64,000 bases of DNA from Rachicladosporium sp. CCFEE 5018 (Eukaryota; Ascomycota; Dothideomycetes; Cladosporiales; Cladosporiaceae), in assembly GCA_002077045.2 (NCBI GenBank), contig KZ111159.1, positions 558,001 through 622,000 of the forward strand, read 5' to 3'. Below, in pieces: positions 31,393 to 42,819 of this stretch. Both the position numbers and the translations under genes were made by a program. The notes below the pieces were generated by a model. It had not been told where the DNA came from, ran no database searches, and was given only the letters and a program-made list of their open reading frames with translations. Every line of letters begins with the position of its first letter. Position 1 is the stretch's first letter.

Positions 31393-34300
31393 TCAGATGA
31401 TCGGCAAGTAGTCTCGCGTGGAATGCGCGCGAGGTGCGGGAGGGAAGAACGCCCCGGAAGCTCTCATCAGTGCTGTCATGAGCTCCCGTTGATCCTCATT
31501 CCCCTTCTCCTCGGAGCGTCTCGAGATAAGATCGCGCTTGTCCTTGTGCCCAAAGAGGCCCTTGAACCAATTCTTGACTGCATGCCAAGCTTCGTCAAGC
31601 TTCGTATGATCTTTGATCCAATCCACAGCTTCGTCCAACTTCGTGTGGTCTTCGATCCAGTTCTTGGTCCAGTGGAAGGCCTCGTCAAGCTTCGTATGGT
31701 CTTTGACCCAATTCTTAGCGCTGTCATAGAATTCCGGAATCTTATTCCAGGCTTCGTCAATTTTTGTGTTGTCCTTCACCCATTCCTTGAAACTTTTAAA
31801 GAGTTCGGGAACCCGGTCGAGACCTGTGACGATCGACATCCAGTGCCATGTATACTTCATGTAGTTCCACACGCCAAAGCCCCAACCTTTGGCGGGAGCT
31901 TTCCAGAAGAACCGAGCATATCCTTTGAAGAACGTGGGCAGGTCCACATGACCGTCTTCAAAGGCCTCGAACATCTGAGCCATGCCTCTGGACTGTTCTG
32001 CAACAAGGCGTCCATCACTCATCTTGTTGAAAGCGGCCTCAATCGCCGCACCAATAACCATCTGGATAGCGAAGCTGGCCATGAATTGCATACCCCAGAC
32101 AGACAGCAACCCATTCTTGGCTGCCAACAGGCCGGGCTTCAGCTCAGTCACGACTCTTGTGAGCTTCTCTGCCTTCCCGTACTCCAGCCCGGGTGGAAGC
32201 TTGGGCGGCTTATAAGGCTCCCATGTGGTTGGAACCCTAGGCGGCTTACCAGGCTCCAGACCTGATGGTGGTTTCATGTCGCCGGCGCCATCGCCCAACA
32301 CACCGAGATCGCCCGGGGTGGCCGCGGTATCGGGATTCAAAGGATTGACGACTTGGTGTCCCGCAAGATTTGTTACGAAGGCTGCGTCCTGTGCCAGTTT
32401 GCGGGCGGTTTCCGTCGTGGGTGATATCTGACGCTGGAAACCATTCATTTGCACGTGATACGTGCGCTTGAGCGGTCGACCGACTCTTTGCGCCCAGTCG
32501 ACCTGATTGTTAGCTGGACCGGCAGTACCTGGACGACCCGGTCCCCCAGGTGCTGAAGGGCCTTGGGATGTCCCACCTGGAGGCGCCGAACCAGGAGGTG
32601 CTTCGGGTGGTGCAGCGGCTGAAGGAGCTTTAGCTGACCCTGCTCCAGCTGGTGCTTCGGGTGCTGTCATGCCGGGATGAGCTTCAGGTGGAGGAGTGCC
32701 AGGCCTCGGTGTACTCGGCTCCCCTGGCGCAGGTGGTCGAGCTTCCGCATTGATTTCCTCTAGGGCCTTGGCCAGATTCTGCGCCTGTTTCGGGGATTCA
32801 CTCATGGCTTGCGCCACGCTGCTCGTGGTCTTCTCGAGCGCGGCATTGCTCTGCTCCGCGACTACCTGGAATCTCTCGCCGATCTGGGCTCTATACTTCA
32901 CGTGTTCAGCCTGATTCTTGATGGCGGCTTCCTTATTGTACTCAAGTGCCTTGAGTTTCTCAGCATAATCAAATTCGGGCGCTTTAGGATTGTTCATAGC
33001 CTGACGTGTGGTGTCAATATCGCGTTCGAAATTTCTGATCCGAACTTCGAATTGAGCTGCCTGCGCTTCATTTCTTTGCAGCAATTCCGTGAGCTCGTCA
33101 AACTCGTCGAGTAACTTTCCCGTCTTCTCTACAGCCTCCAAGTACTTCAGTTCTTCAGGCGAAAGCGCTGCTCGCTGCTCGGCTGACATCTGCCATTGCG
33201 GCGGCTTCTGGACTGGTGGAGGCTCGCCTACGCCGCCAACTCTAGGCTTCGCGTCTGACGCAGCGTTGCCAGGTGTGCCCGGTCTCTCGGGTGATCCGGG
33301 CTTCTCAGGCAAGCCAGGTATCTCGGGTGAGCCAGGTTCTTCTGGAGAACCTCCTCTGACGGGCGACTTATCAATTCGCTCTTGTTGCGCCTTGGCATTC
33401 TTGGAAGTCTGCTCTTTTGCCGCCTGAGCCTCAGCTTCAATGTTCTGTTTGCGACTCGCTGCACCTTCCTTGATTTTCTCGCCCTGCTTATTCCTGGACC
33501 CTTCGGCCGTCTGCTTCGTCTGAGACGATTTTCTTTCCGCTTCAAGTTGCTTACCGGTTTTCCTCTCTTTACTCTGCTGCTTTTCGCGCGCTCGACTGTC
33601 CTCACTCTTCTTCCCTTTGGCCACCTCGTCGTCGGCGTTCTGGTCTGCACTGGCCTTTTCCTGATCAGCCTTCTGCTTTGATGCGGATTCCTCGAGATCG
33701 GCGTTGTCATTCGTATTTTGCAGCTCCTGGTCGGCATTATGTAGTTGCTGTGAAGCTGATTTGTCGACGTCTTCCAGATCTTGCTTCGCCTTGTTATCGA
33801 TCTTGGCGTTCTGTTTTCCCTCTTCTGCATCGACCTTTGCTTTCTCGGGAGCAGTCTGCTTCTCGTGCTCGATACGCTGGGACTCGTCCTTTCCAGGCTG
33901 TGATGCATCACCATGCTCAGGCGATGGTCCAGGCTTGTCTGGCGACTGTGTACCGGGCTTCTCAGCCGGAGGCGGATCCTTTTGACCGGACGGCGGCGGA
34001 GTTCTCTCGCCGCCGGGTGCGGGAGATTCTGGCCTGATAGGCGGCGGTGACTCTGTGCCACCATTTGGGTTCCCGAGATTTTGACGCAGGATGTCAATCG
34101 GCCGCATTTCGACGGGCGCCTCATGAGGAAGATGCTCGATTGCTATAGGTCGCTGACCAGACCGAGTCAAGCCCTCTGACGCAATCTCCGTGATCCGCTC
34201 TGTGACCGGCTGAGGAAAGCTCTCAGCGTAATTGATGTTGATGTTATTATTGTTGACATTGATGACGATGTTGTTCAAATTGTTGTTGCTGTTGACAGTG

Positions 34301-35597
34301 CTGGGCACATTGGGCGCGTTTGGGGCAGGCATATTTGGAGCGTTCGGAGCGGGCGTGCTAGGAAAATCCGGCGCAGGTGAGTTAGGGGCGATTGGAGCGG
34401 GCACCTCTGGGCCGGTTGGGCCAGTCGCAACATTAGGAGTCCCGGGAGCAGCTTGACTGTTCGGAGGTCTGGGGGCATTGACGTTTGGAGGGACATTGGG
34501 CGAATTAGGAGTACTGGGCGAGTTCGGTACGTTGGGAGCGTTCGAGGAGTTGGGAGCGTTCGGGGAGTTGGGAGCATGAGGAGCGTTCGGAGCATTAGGC
34601 GTGTTAGGCGTATCAGGCGTGTTAGGCGTATCAGGCGTATTAGGCGTGTTGGGCGTGTTGGGCGTGTTGGGCGTGTCGGGCGTGTTGGGCGTGTTGGGCG
34701 TGTTGGGCGTGTTGGGGCGAGGTTGGCCATTTGGACTATTGGGCGCATTGGGAGTATTTGGTGTGTTAGGACTGTTCGGAGTGTTGGGACCGGTTGGAGT
34801 GTTCGGGGTAGTCGGGACGTTGGGGCTGGTACCAGTATTGACATTGATGACTCCGTTCGGCTGAAGCATAGCGACGGCCTGACCTGGGACGGGCGCTGGA
34901 CCTGCCACGACATTGACCGCAACGGCTCTGGAGCTATAGTCAGCATCATTCTTGGGGTCGCTCACCGAACTCTAAGGTGCGCAAAAAGACGCTTGCATGC
35001 AACGTACCCGGGGCCGTACCAGCGTCTAACGAACCATGCTCTGATGCGGCCTTCCAACTTCTTGTAGCCAATGATGCGCAACAGACGACCGCCTCCAAGA
35101 CCCCGCGCCGCGAGCAAGGCATCTGATCGTTCCCCCTTGGGCAAGTCATATACCATTACGCACGGAATGACAGTGAAGTTGGCCGTCTGCAGAGCGCTTG
35201 AGGACCATGCCAAGGTGTTGTAGATTGGGCGCGAAAGTTGGCCGCTTGTAACGTTTTCGAGTGTAGCTTGATCGAAGAATACGTAGACATCCACGAACGA
35301 CATATGGGTAAAGATCAGGTCTCTGGCAGAATTATTGTTGGCGGGAGAAGAGCTTAGGTCATTCGGCTTGTCGTTCGAATTCGATCCGGAAGTGGACTTG
35401 GGCACAGAAGCTGCATGCGTCTGACGAGCGTACAGATACCCGGGAAGCTTCTCGCGAAGCAGTACTCGGTAGGCGTTGCTAGCAGCCCACCGATACTGCG
35501 ATCCCCGCTTGTCCAGGAGATGCATGCTCATAGGCAGCGCCACAGTTTCGTAGAGGAGGAGGTACAGAATTACAAGCCATCTGGTGAAGAGCAACAT
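31393..35597 (-). CDS. Secreted 1376-aa repeat and coiled-coil protein
   Basis: Exon 35597-35008, intron 35007-34934 (GTACGT..TATAG, phase 2), exon 34933-31393; 1376 aa. The Met at 35597 is chosen because it starts a clear signal peptide (MLLFTRWLVILYLLLYETVA) followed by a KR processing site. An earlier in-frame Met at 35732 would bury that signal. Layout: a globular N-domain (~30-200); an Asn/Thr/Pro tandem region (~238-412, NTPNTPNTPDTP-type); an Asn run (INVNNNNININY); Pro-rich and then Lys/Glu/Gln coiled-coil segments (~500-790); a Pro/Gly collagen-like stretch; a hydrophobic segment (FMASFAIQMVIGAAIEAAF); and Trp-rich tandem repeats (WVKDHTKLDEA type, 1248-1321). No catalytic domain is recognised. 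A cell-wall, plug or surface role is guesswork. Confidence 0.72.
31561..31782 (-). repeat. Coding repeats of the WVKDHTKLDEA type
   Basis: Four imperfect units in the C-terminus of the repeat protein: WVKDNTKIDEAW, WVKDHTKLDEAF, WIEDHTKLDEAV and WIKDHTKLDEAW, spaced 24, 17 and 13 residues apart. Trp and Leu positions suggest amphipathic helices. The nucleotide copies are similar too, implying local duplication. Confidence 0.85.
34590..34730 (-). repeat. In-frame 9-bp minisatellite (Asn-Thr-Pro codons)
   Basis: On the plus strand the unit GGCGTGTTG (variants GGCGTGTTA and GGCGTATCA) repeats nearly without break, encoding NTP and DTP tripeptides on the minus strand. Multiples of three keep the frame, so copy number could vary between strains without breaking the gene. 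Less regular units extend to about 34300 and 34800. Confidence 0.9.
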
Positions 35598-37956
35598 TGT
35601 TACCGTGGCCGAGGTATGTTGTGGGCAGCTAGTGACTCGTGAAGCGTACTGTGTAGCAAGAATGTAACGGTGAGCTGTTGCAACGAGAGTGCTGAAGCAG
35701 GTGAGCGAGGGCAAGTCTTTCTGGAATCTCAATAGGAAGATAGGAAGGCTTGACGAGATGGAACAGAGAAGGCATGTATGGACTTAACCTCTGCGATATA
35801 GGATCGGGCGGGTTTTCACACTCTGGCGTCTACCATGGCTGTTGCAATATTCGAACATCGTTGGGTGTCCGCTGCTTCTTGAAATTGCCCTCTGTGCTGG
35901 CTGCCGTGCGAAGAGGGATGGCGATCCGGTGGCTCCGCTTGGGAGTCTTCGAAGTGATGGGTGGCCATCGTCGATTTTGACGCAGAGCGAAAAGGAGCAC
36001 AGATAGCCGCGAGCTGCCTGTCAACAGGTCGATGGAAGTACCACCGCTCAGCATGAGGAGAGCTTGAGCATTGATCTCTGGGTGACAGTCAGTTAAAAGT
36101 CTCCTCCTGGGGTGAACAACGCGGATTCCTGTTCTTGGGCAGCCGGAGTGATCTTCGAGCAAAGCGGATTAATGAGCGCCCGAATTCCGACAGTCAGCAT
36201 CGAGTAAGGAACGCTCGAGGGCTGATCGTCTTGTGGCTCTGCAACACTTTATGATCTACCTACCATCAGTCCACTCCCCGATCGAGCATGAATATCATGA
36301 CTTTCACCTAGGAAGCGTTCAGCGAACTTTGGAAGTCTGTTGAGCATTGCGGGTAACTCAATACACCTCCGAAAATGCGATACCACCCTCGCACCACGAC
36401 GACTCCTCTCCCGAACCTTTTGCAATCGCGGATCCGCTCGGATCACTTCAATGCTACATGACTGCACAGAATCTGCGGTGAAGTCGGAGTATGTGAGCGA
36501 TCCAGACGCGCGCTGCGTCCTCCTTCTATGGACATTTCCATCGTCAACGTTGCCTGCCTTCCTGGATGAAAGATTCGGTACTCGCAGGATGACTCTCAAG
36601 TCCAGACCAGAACGGCTGGAGCCCTAGACGTGTATACAAATAAACGTGAAATATTGCGCTGTCTGGAGACGTTCTTGGTCGGGGATTCTAATTTGACTTG
36701 GCCTGCGGTAGTCGCTCCCTCGCGCTGGGCGCTCCATGGTCAGCGATGTCGGAAGATGAACACTCCCGAGCACCATACAGGGCAATGCCAGGAATATCGG
36801 ATGCAGTTTCAATGCCCAAAACCAGACTCGCAGACGAATATTGGACCCTCTGCGATTGCCTGTCAGATGTCCACAGAGCTGATCCGGCCCCTACTTGCCC
36901 CGCCTGGCCTCATAGAGGTCGACAGGATATCGTGAAATACGTTAACCCGCGTGCTTTGACTTGACGATGTCCAGCTAGGCACCACTTCGACTCGCAAGAG
37001 CTGAAGGGTCAAGATTTCTATCGACATCGTTGATAGCATCAAGATCTGAGGCAGCGTGTCAACGTTCCAAGCCTCATTGCGAGCGGGACATCGAGTATGT
37101 ATCGCTCTGGATGAATTGTAAACACACACGTGCTGGCGTCTATGAGAGATTACATCCAATGTTGCGTTCGCTGCCAGGATGGACGATCGGATACCAGGAT
37201 GATGGCGATCCATGCCCAACAGACGCTCTACGGCGCGCTTTGCGGCACCTGCAATGGTGCGTGGCTGTACGTACTCCCAGTCTGGGTCCGAACCTTCACT
37301 GTACCGACTGACTCGTGCCTTACAGATTCCCTCATGTAGTGCAAGCAGATTTTAGGCACGAGGCAGTCGCAATCCAGGCGCGCAGTTGCACTAACTCCTG
37401 CAATCCTCGTGCTTGAGGCTTGCATCATTGCACTATGTTCAGCCGTTTCGCAAATGCACAACTGTCGTGCGCATCAATCGTGAGTTCGTGAATTTCGAAG
37501 TCCGATCTTTTGGCCCCAATTGCAAGTGCGGAAAAGCTAAACCTTAATCTCTTCAGCTATCTCAAGGTCCACTAGATCCACTGAATGTTCACCTTGCATG
37601 ACAAGCGTTGCCGCCAAGCGACGCTTTACACGTGCTCTGCCGTCTATTCGCAGCGCTCTGCCACGCTTGATCTCGACTTCGCTCAGCTAGGCGCGCTCTG
37701 GCGAAAATGATCGACGCTGCACCGGCAGATCCTTGCAGCAGGGACATCAAATTGCCTTTTGGACCCAGACTGCTGGTGTTGGTGGCTGAAGCCCAGGCCA
37801 GTACCTGCAATATCAATGTAGATGGGGCCGGCTTGGTCTATTCAGTACATGATCTGTGGTCTTCGACCACACGTGTAGGTCTGAACTGTTTTTCCGGTCT
37901 GCAGACCGTCGTGCTTGCATTTCCTTGGGTCGTTGTCATACAGCATTTCCATCACC
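35598..37956. other. Gene-free 2.4 kb between surface-protein genes
   Basis: No frame here resembles a known protein; the longest (36249-36599, -, 116 aa) has no motif. It includes the divergent promoters of the repeat protein (-) and the adhesin-like gene (+). Its size is large for this otherwise compact window. I could not recognise transposon remnants, and a decayed gene cannot be ruled out. Confidence 0.5.
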
Positions 37957-40900
37957 ATGGCACTCCGTTGGGTCGCTGCGTTGTCGCTTTCTCTTACTGT
38001 CATTACTGCTGACAGCACATTCTATTCAAGTGAGTGTAGCATGAACGCAAGCTGGTAATGTCATTGACACGCGAACCCCACTAGATTCAACGGTCACCTC
38101 TTCGACGACAGTCCTGGTCGGAGACTTTATTGCACAGGGGCTTGGTGCCACTACGGGTAACGCAACGGTCACATCGACGACGTCCTCCACGTTCAGTACC
38201 ACACTGTCAAACCCGCCATCGACCTCGACATCCTCAAGCCGTGCAGTGACGACCTCCTCGTCTTCGAGTACCTCCATGCCATCGCCCTCGTCGGCGACAA
38301 CGACGACATCCTCCGTTTCTTCTTCGGGCATCTCGTCCACTTTGACGCAGCTTGCGAGCACAGGGACGCCCGGCACAGCGAACAACAATTCGATCGCGGA
38401 CGCAGCCCGAGTGGGCGACACGTCGACTTCATCGGCGTCAGACGGAGCTCTCTCTTCGCCAACTCAAACCCTGCAGAACATTACTACTCCATCGAGCATC
38501 ATCGCCAGTAGCGTCAGCTCTGCTACTGCAGCACTCGTCTGTTCGCCGGACTACGATGGATGGTTCGGACTCGATGCTGAGCTTGCAAGTACTTCGGCGT
38601 CGGCACGTCTCGTCAAAGTACGTCCCCACTCTAATCGTTCGCCCTCGTGAATAAAACTGATAGGTAGAACTGCAGCGTCAAGCCCTACTCCTCACCCTCA
38701 ATGACGGCGTACTCACAAGCTCGGGTAACTTGACGGGCTACTTTGCCGCGGCAGGCACGCTCTACTTCGATGCCGCACTACCCGCAGACGCTCGACACAC
38801 GAATGACTGGTGTGTGATGTCGAACAACGTCCTGGCTGTTCAGAACCAGACCGTATTCTACCTTTCGGGTGCTGGCATACTTGATCGCTCGTCAGCTACA
38901 TCGGACATTGCTATCAATCTCGAGGCTGTGCCCAAAGCTGGTCCTGCAACATCGAGCACAATCTCGTCGTCAACGGCGTCTACGGCGAGCGCTGTTTCCA
39001 ATGGAACGGTGTCGGCAAACGGAACACAGACCGCTAGCCCGGGATCAGCATCGACGTCCCCGTCGAACGGCACTAACACTTCGAACTCCACAAGCGGAGC
39101 ACTCTCACAATGCTTCAATGATATACAGTTATGGTCAGCTGCGTCATCTTCGTGGTTCACGGCTACCGGTAGTGCTCAAGTCTCGACGTCCGTATCGTTG
39201 AAAATATACAGCTCCGACAGCACAGTCGCGTATCCCACTAGCGCTTACAATACTCTCTGTGATGGCTTCCCGCGTATCAGCGGCAAGCCGATCACTTCAG
39301 TCATTACGAAAACCCTATCATACACTACAACAATTACGCCCAACTACACCACCACTAGACCAGCATGCGGACTAGACTCAGCTCAATGCTCAGAATTCTG
39401 GACGAGCTACTCCTCCTGCCTCACTTTCAGCGGGAGTGCTGTGGGCGCCGGCCTGCCTGTTACCACTGGGCCTTGTGCCGCCGTCCTTGGATCAACGCTT
39501 TGCGGCAATCCAGCGCCAGCAACTCAAACCTTAGGTCCTGGCTTCTGTTTCATTCAGGTCAACGGAGTCAGGCTACATTAATGGCCAGTGACGACTGTGA
39601 GCGGCGATCTGTGCAATCAAACTGGCACAACCATCAAACCAGTAGGACCAGCACCAACAGCCGTCGTCCGCGGCCTTACAATCACGTCACCCATGATTGC
39701 CATAGAGATTGACTCTATGAGTCTGGATGTACAAAGTATGCCGCGATACCAGAATTCAACCCAGTCCAAGTTCGATGTCGTACTCACTATGCCCGAAAAT
39801 CAGCTATCCAGCGGACAACCTGCCAACCACATTGTGCTCAACTCCTTTCCATTCAACTACAACGACCTCAACCCAGGCCAAGTGCCTTGGTCAGCCTGGA
39901 CGCGCCAATTATACTATGTGGAGAATTGTGGCGGCAATTCGTTGACACGAACTGACATCATACCATATTGCAATCATGTCTACGGTTCGTTCCAAGATTG
40001 AGTCGCCTTTAAGATTCTCAGCTGACCGCCCAATTGCAGTGGATAATTATTCTCCGGTCTTGGCACCCGTGACTCAGCTTGCTGAGCTTGTACCCGGCTG
40101 GGAAGATTGCTATCCCTTCTTTGGCCTCTGGGACCCGCCGACTGCGCTCACCCCCGTCCAAAGCGTCATCGCACCGAGCGCCGCACCTGCCGCCCCTAGT
40201 TCAGCAACTACGATTGCACCAAAAACATCGACACAAGCGCCTGTGGCAGTGTCCACTACTGCAGTACCAGCTCAGGCACCTACTTCCGCTGCCAACACTC
40301 CCACTACTGCTCCTGTACAAGCTACGTCTACTCCCGCAGGAGCCGCACCGGCCAGCAGTGCTGCAAACGCTGATCCGCCCGGTCAGCCGGTGGTATCGAC
40401 GCAGCAGGCGCAGTCAAGCCAGCAACCTCAAGCAAACCCCAGCACGAATCCGGCACCAACTTCGGCAGCTGCACAGAATACCCAGCCCGCTGCGAGCCCG
40501 CAGCCTCAAAGTAGTGCTACGCTAATCGCCGGCAGCACACTTGCACCGGGATCCTCGGCGGTCGTAGTAGGTGGTACGACGTTCACTGCTCTACCAGGAA
40601 CGTCTGGAGTTGCTGTAATTGCCGGTGGCACTACCTCCACCATCGTACCCGTTGCTGCTACTAGCACTGCTCCGGCAGTCGTCGCCAGCCCGTCTGTCAT
40701 CGCGGCCGATCCAGCTCCTGCAAGCAGTGCAACTGTCATTGCAGGTCAGACGCTCGTGCCAGGATCCTCTGCTGTGGTAGTGGACAGTACGACGTTCTCA
40801 GCATTGCCATCGGGATCTGGAGTTGCGGTTATCGCCAACGGACAGACGTCTACGGTCACACCCTCAACCGCTGGCAGTGGGTCCAATCCATCCGTAGTTG

Positions 40901-42741
40901 CTGCTGAATCTGGTGGTGCCGCTGCGAGCAGTGTGACTGTCATCGCTGGTCAAACACTGGCTGCAGGATCATCGGCCGTAGTAGTCGGGAGCACGACGTT
41001 CTCGGCTTTGCCTTCTGGTTCTGGAGTAGCCGTTGTGGCGAATGGTCAAACATCGACAATCATACCTAGCAGCGCGGCAAGTGGTGCTGCTGCAAATGCA
41101 GCTGGACTTTCAGTGGTCGCTGTCAGCTCGAATGCAGCTGGTGCCAATAGCGCCACCGTCATCGCTGGTCAAACGCTCCAAGCAGGGTCTGCTGCCGTGG
41201 TCGTAGGATCTACAACTTTCACAGCATTGCCAAGTGGATCAGGTGTGGCTGTTATCGCCAACGGCCAGACGTCTACCATCCTCCCAGCAGCGATTGCGAC
41301 AGCAGCCGGCACGAACAATGCACTGCCGTCTGTCGTGGTCGCAAGCGCAAGCGGCGCAGGCTCAAGTGGCGCGACCGTCATCAACGGCCAGACACTCGCA
41401 GCAGGCTCCTCAGCCGTGGTCGTCGGCTTAACGACATTCACAGCTCTGCCGAGCGGCTCGGGCGTAGCAGTCATTGCTAATGGCAAGACTTCTAACATTG
41501 CCAGCTCGGCTATCGCGACGGCCGCTGGTACTGGCAACGCGCTGCCTTCTGTCGTGGCGGCTGGCTCAAGTGGATCCGGCCCCAGCAGTGTGACTGTGAT
41601 CAATGGCCAAACACTTGCAGCAGGATCATCAGCTGTGATTGTGGGCTCGACGACGTTCACAGCTTTGCCTGGAAGCTCGGGAGTCGCGGTCATTGCCAGT
41701 GGCAAGACATCTACAATTGTACCATCTACTGCAGGGAATGTAGCCGCCCTTCTCCCCTCTGTTATTGCACTTGGCAATTCTGGTTCCCCAGTGTCCACGG
41801 TCGCTCTACCGCAAGGCTCCGCCGGGTCTGGACCAGTGACCCTAGCAGATGGCCAAGTCATCACTGTTGCGCCTGCAGCAGCTTCGTCGACTTTCATCAC
41901 CGTTGCGGGTGCCAACGGACCGCTGACACTGACACTAAACCCAAGTACAGTGGCTATCAGTGGTCAAACGCTCTCAGCCGGTCAAAGTGTGACTATCGAA
42001 GGCGAGATTCTCTCTGTGAACTCTGCAGGACAAGTAGTGGACGTGCAGTCAGACACTATCGCAACTGGCAACGTACCTGGCGTCATGATCGTAGATGGCA
42101 CGACTCTGCAAGCTGCTCACGCTGCTCAGACGATCAACGGAGAAGTTTTCAGCGTGGATCCGCAGGGAATCCTACTGCTGATCGCTGGTTCGAAGACGCT
42201 CACTGTGTCTCCTCGGGGCAGCGCGATGGTTGTTGACGGCACCACAATCGCCGAGGGCTCGGGTCCTGTGACTGTAGGAGGGGAAGTTTTCAGTGTGAAC
42301 GCTCAAGGCCAGCTCATCGCAGTCTCCACTTCCACGATCGCCCGTCTACCATCAGCCAGCGCGATGGTAGTCGATGGCACAACACTGTCCGCTGGTGGCG
42401 AAGCAAAGACAATCAACGGAGATGTCTTCTCTGTGACGCCCGATAGTCATCTTGTGCAGGTCTTGGGAGACGGTGGTCCAATGGCAGGACTGGCAGGTAT
42501 GATAGCGAGCATTGTCGGAGGGGCTGGCGCTATGAAGGACGGACTGTCAACATTCCAAGCTACGAGCACGGGGGTAGATCCGGCGCTCGTCACGAGCGCG
42601 GTAGCCAGTCCAGGATCTGGCAGCAGTACGGGTCAGGGTGGGAGCACACCGACGAGTACGCACAGCGGAGCAGATATGATGACCTGGCATGCAGGATGGT
42701 GGTGTGTTATGGCGGCGGCTGCTGTTGCGCTGTACTTGTGA
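37957..42741 (+). CDS. Repeat-rich GPI-type cell-surface protein with in-frame stop
   Basis: Exons 37957-38029, 38085-38617, 38664-39984 and 40040-42741; phases 1, 0, 1; 1543 codons in total. A signal peptide (MALRWVAALSLSLTVITAD) leads into Ser/Thr-rich sequence, then a Cys-containing domain (about 190-620). In this domain TAA at 39579-39581 (codon 508) interrupts an otherwise continuous frame between GVRLH and WPVTTVSGDLC. The natural flow suggests a nonsense change; a weak 54-nt in-phase intron (39535-39588, GTCCTG..CCAG) would remove it but also delete a segment I believe is conserved. After LAELVPGWEDC and GLWDPPTALTP come a Thr/Ala/Pro linker, six ~70-aa repeats and four shorter beta units. 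The end, a small-residue site then a hydrophobic tail (WWCVMAAAAVALYL), fits a GPI anchor. Adhesion is inferred. Confidence 0.75.
39579..39581 (+). other. In-frame TAA within the adhesin-like gene
   Basis: Same reading frame upstream (from 38664) and downstream (to 39984). The stop context, TAA then TGG, is not a known readthrough motif. See the parent gene for alternatives. Confidence 0.8.
40513..41800 (+). repeat. Six ~210-bp tandem coding repeats in the adhesin-like gene
   Basis: Each unit encodes a conserved ~45-aa core, SATVIAGQTLAAGSSAVVVG then STTFTALPSGSGVAVIANG, plus a variable Ala/Ser spacer of 20-28 aa. Later, shorter units (VDGTTLxxG...INGEVFSV, about 42060-42460) share the same GQTL/GTTL and beta pattern and look like older relatives. 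The regular Gly/Val/Thr spacing suggests a stacked beta structure. Confidence 0.88.
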
Positions 42742-42819
42742 GCGATGTCATTTTGCATCTCCTGTTCACTTTAGACTTCGTCATGTATATATATACACAC
42801 GCACAGAGGCGTCGTAGTA

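Noticed and set aside
31027..32265. 412-aa plus-strand frame
   Set aside because: It runs antisense to the giant repeat-protein gene. Only its first codons overlap the real MTQ1-like end, and it has no recognisable domain.
33228..34124. 298-aa minus-strand frame rich in Arg
   Set aside because: It is an alternate-frame shadow of the low-complexity coiled-coil region of the 1376-aa protein.
35830..37311. Several 90-118-aa frames in the 2.4-kb spacer
   Set aside because: None has a domain, signal peptide, convincing splice structure or partner exon. They overlap each other on both strands, as random frames do.
41169..41915. 248-aa minus-strand frame opposite the adhesin repeats
   Set aside because: Repeat-driven antisense frame; its composition mirrors the repeats and no start context or domain is seen.
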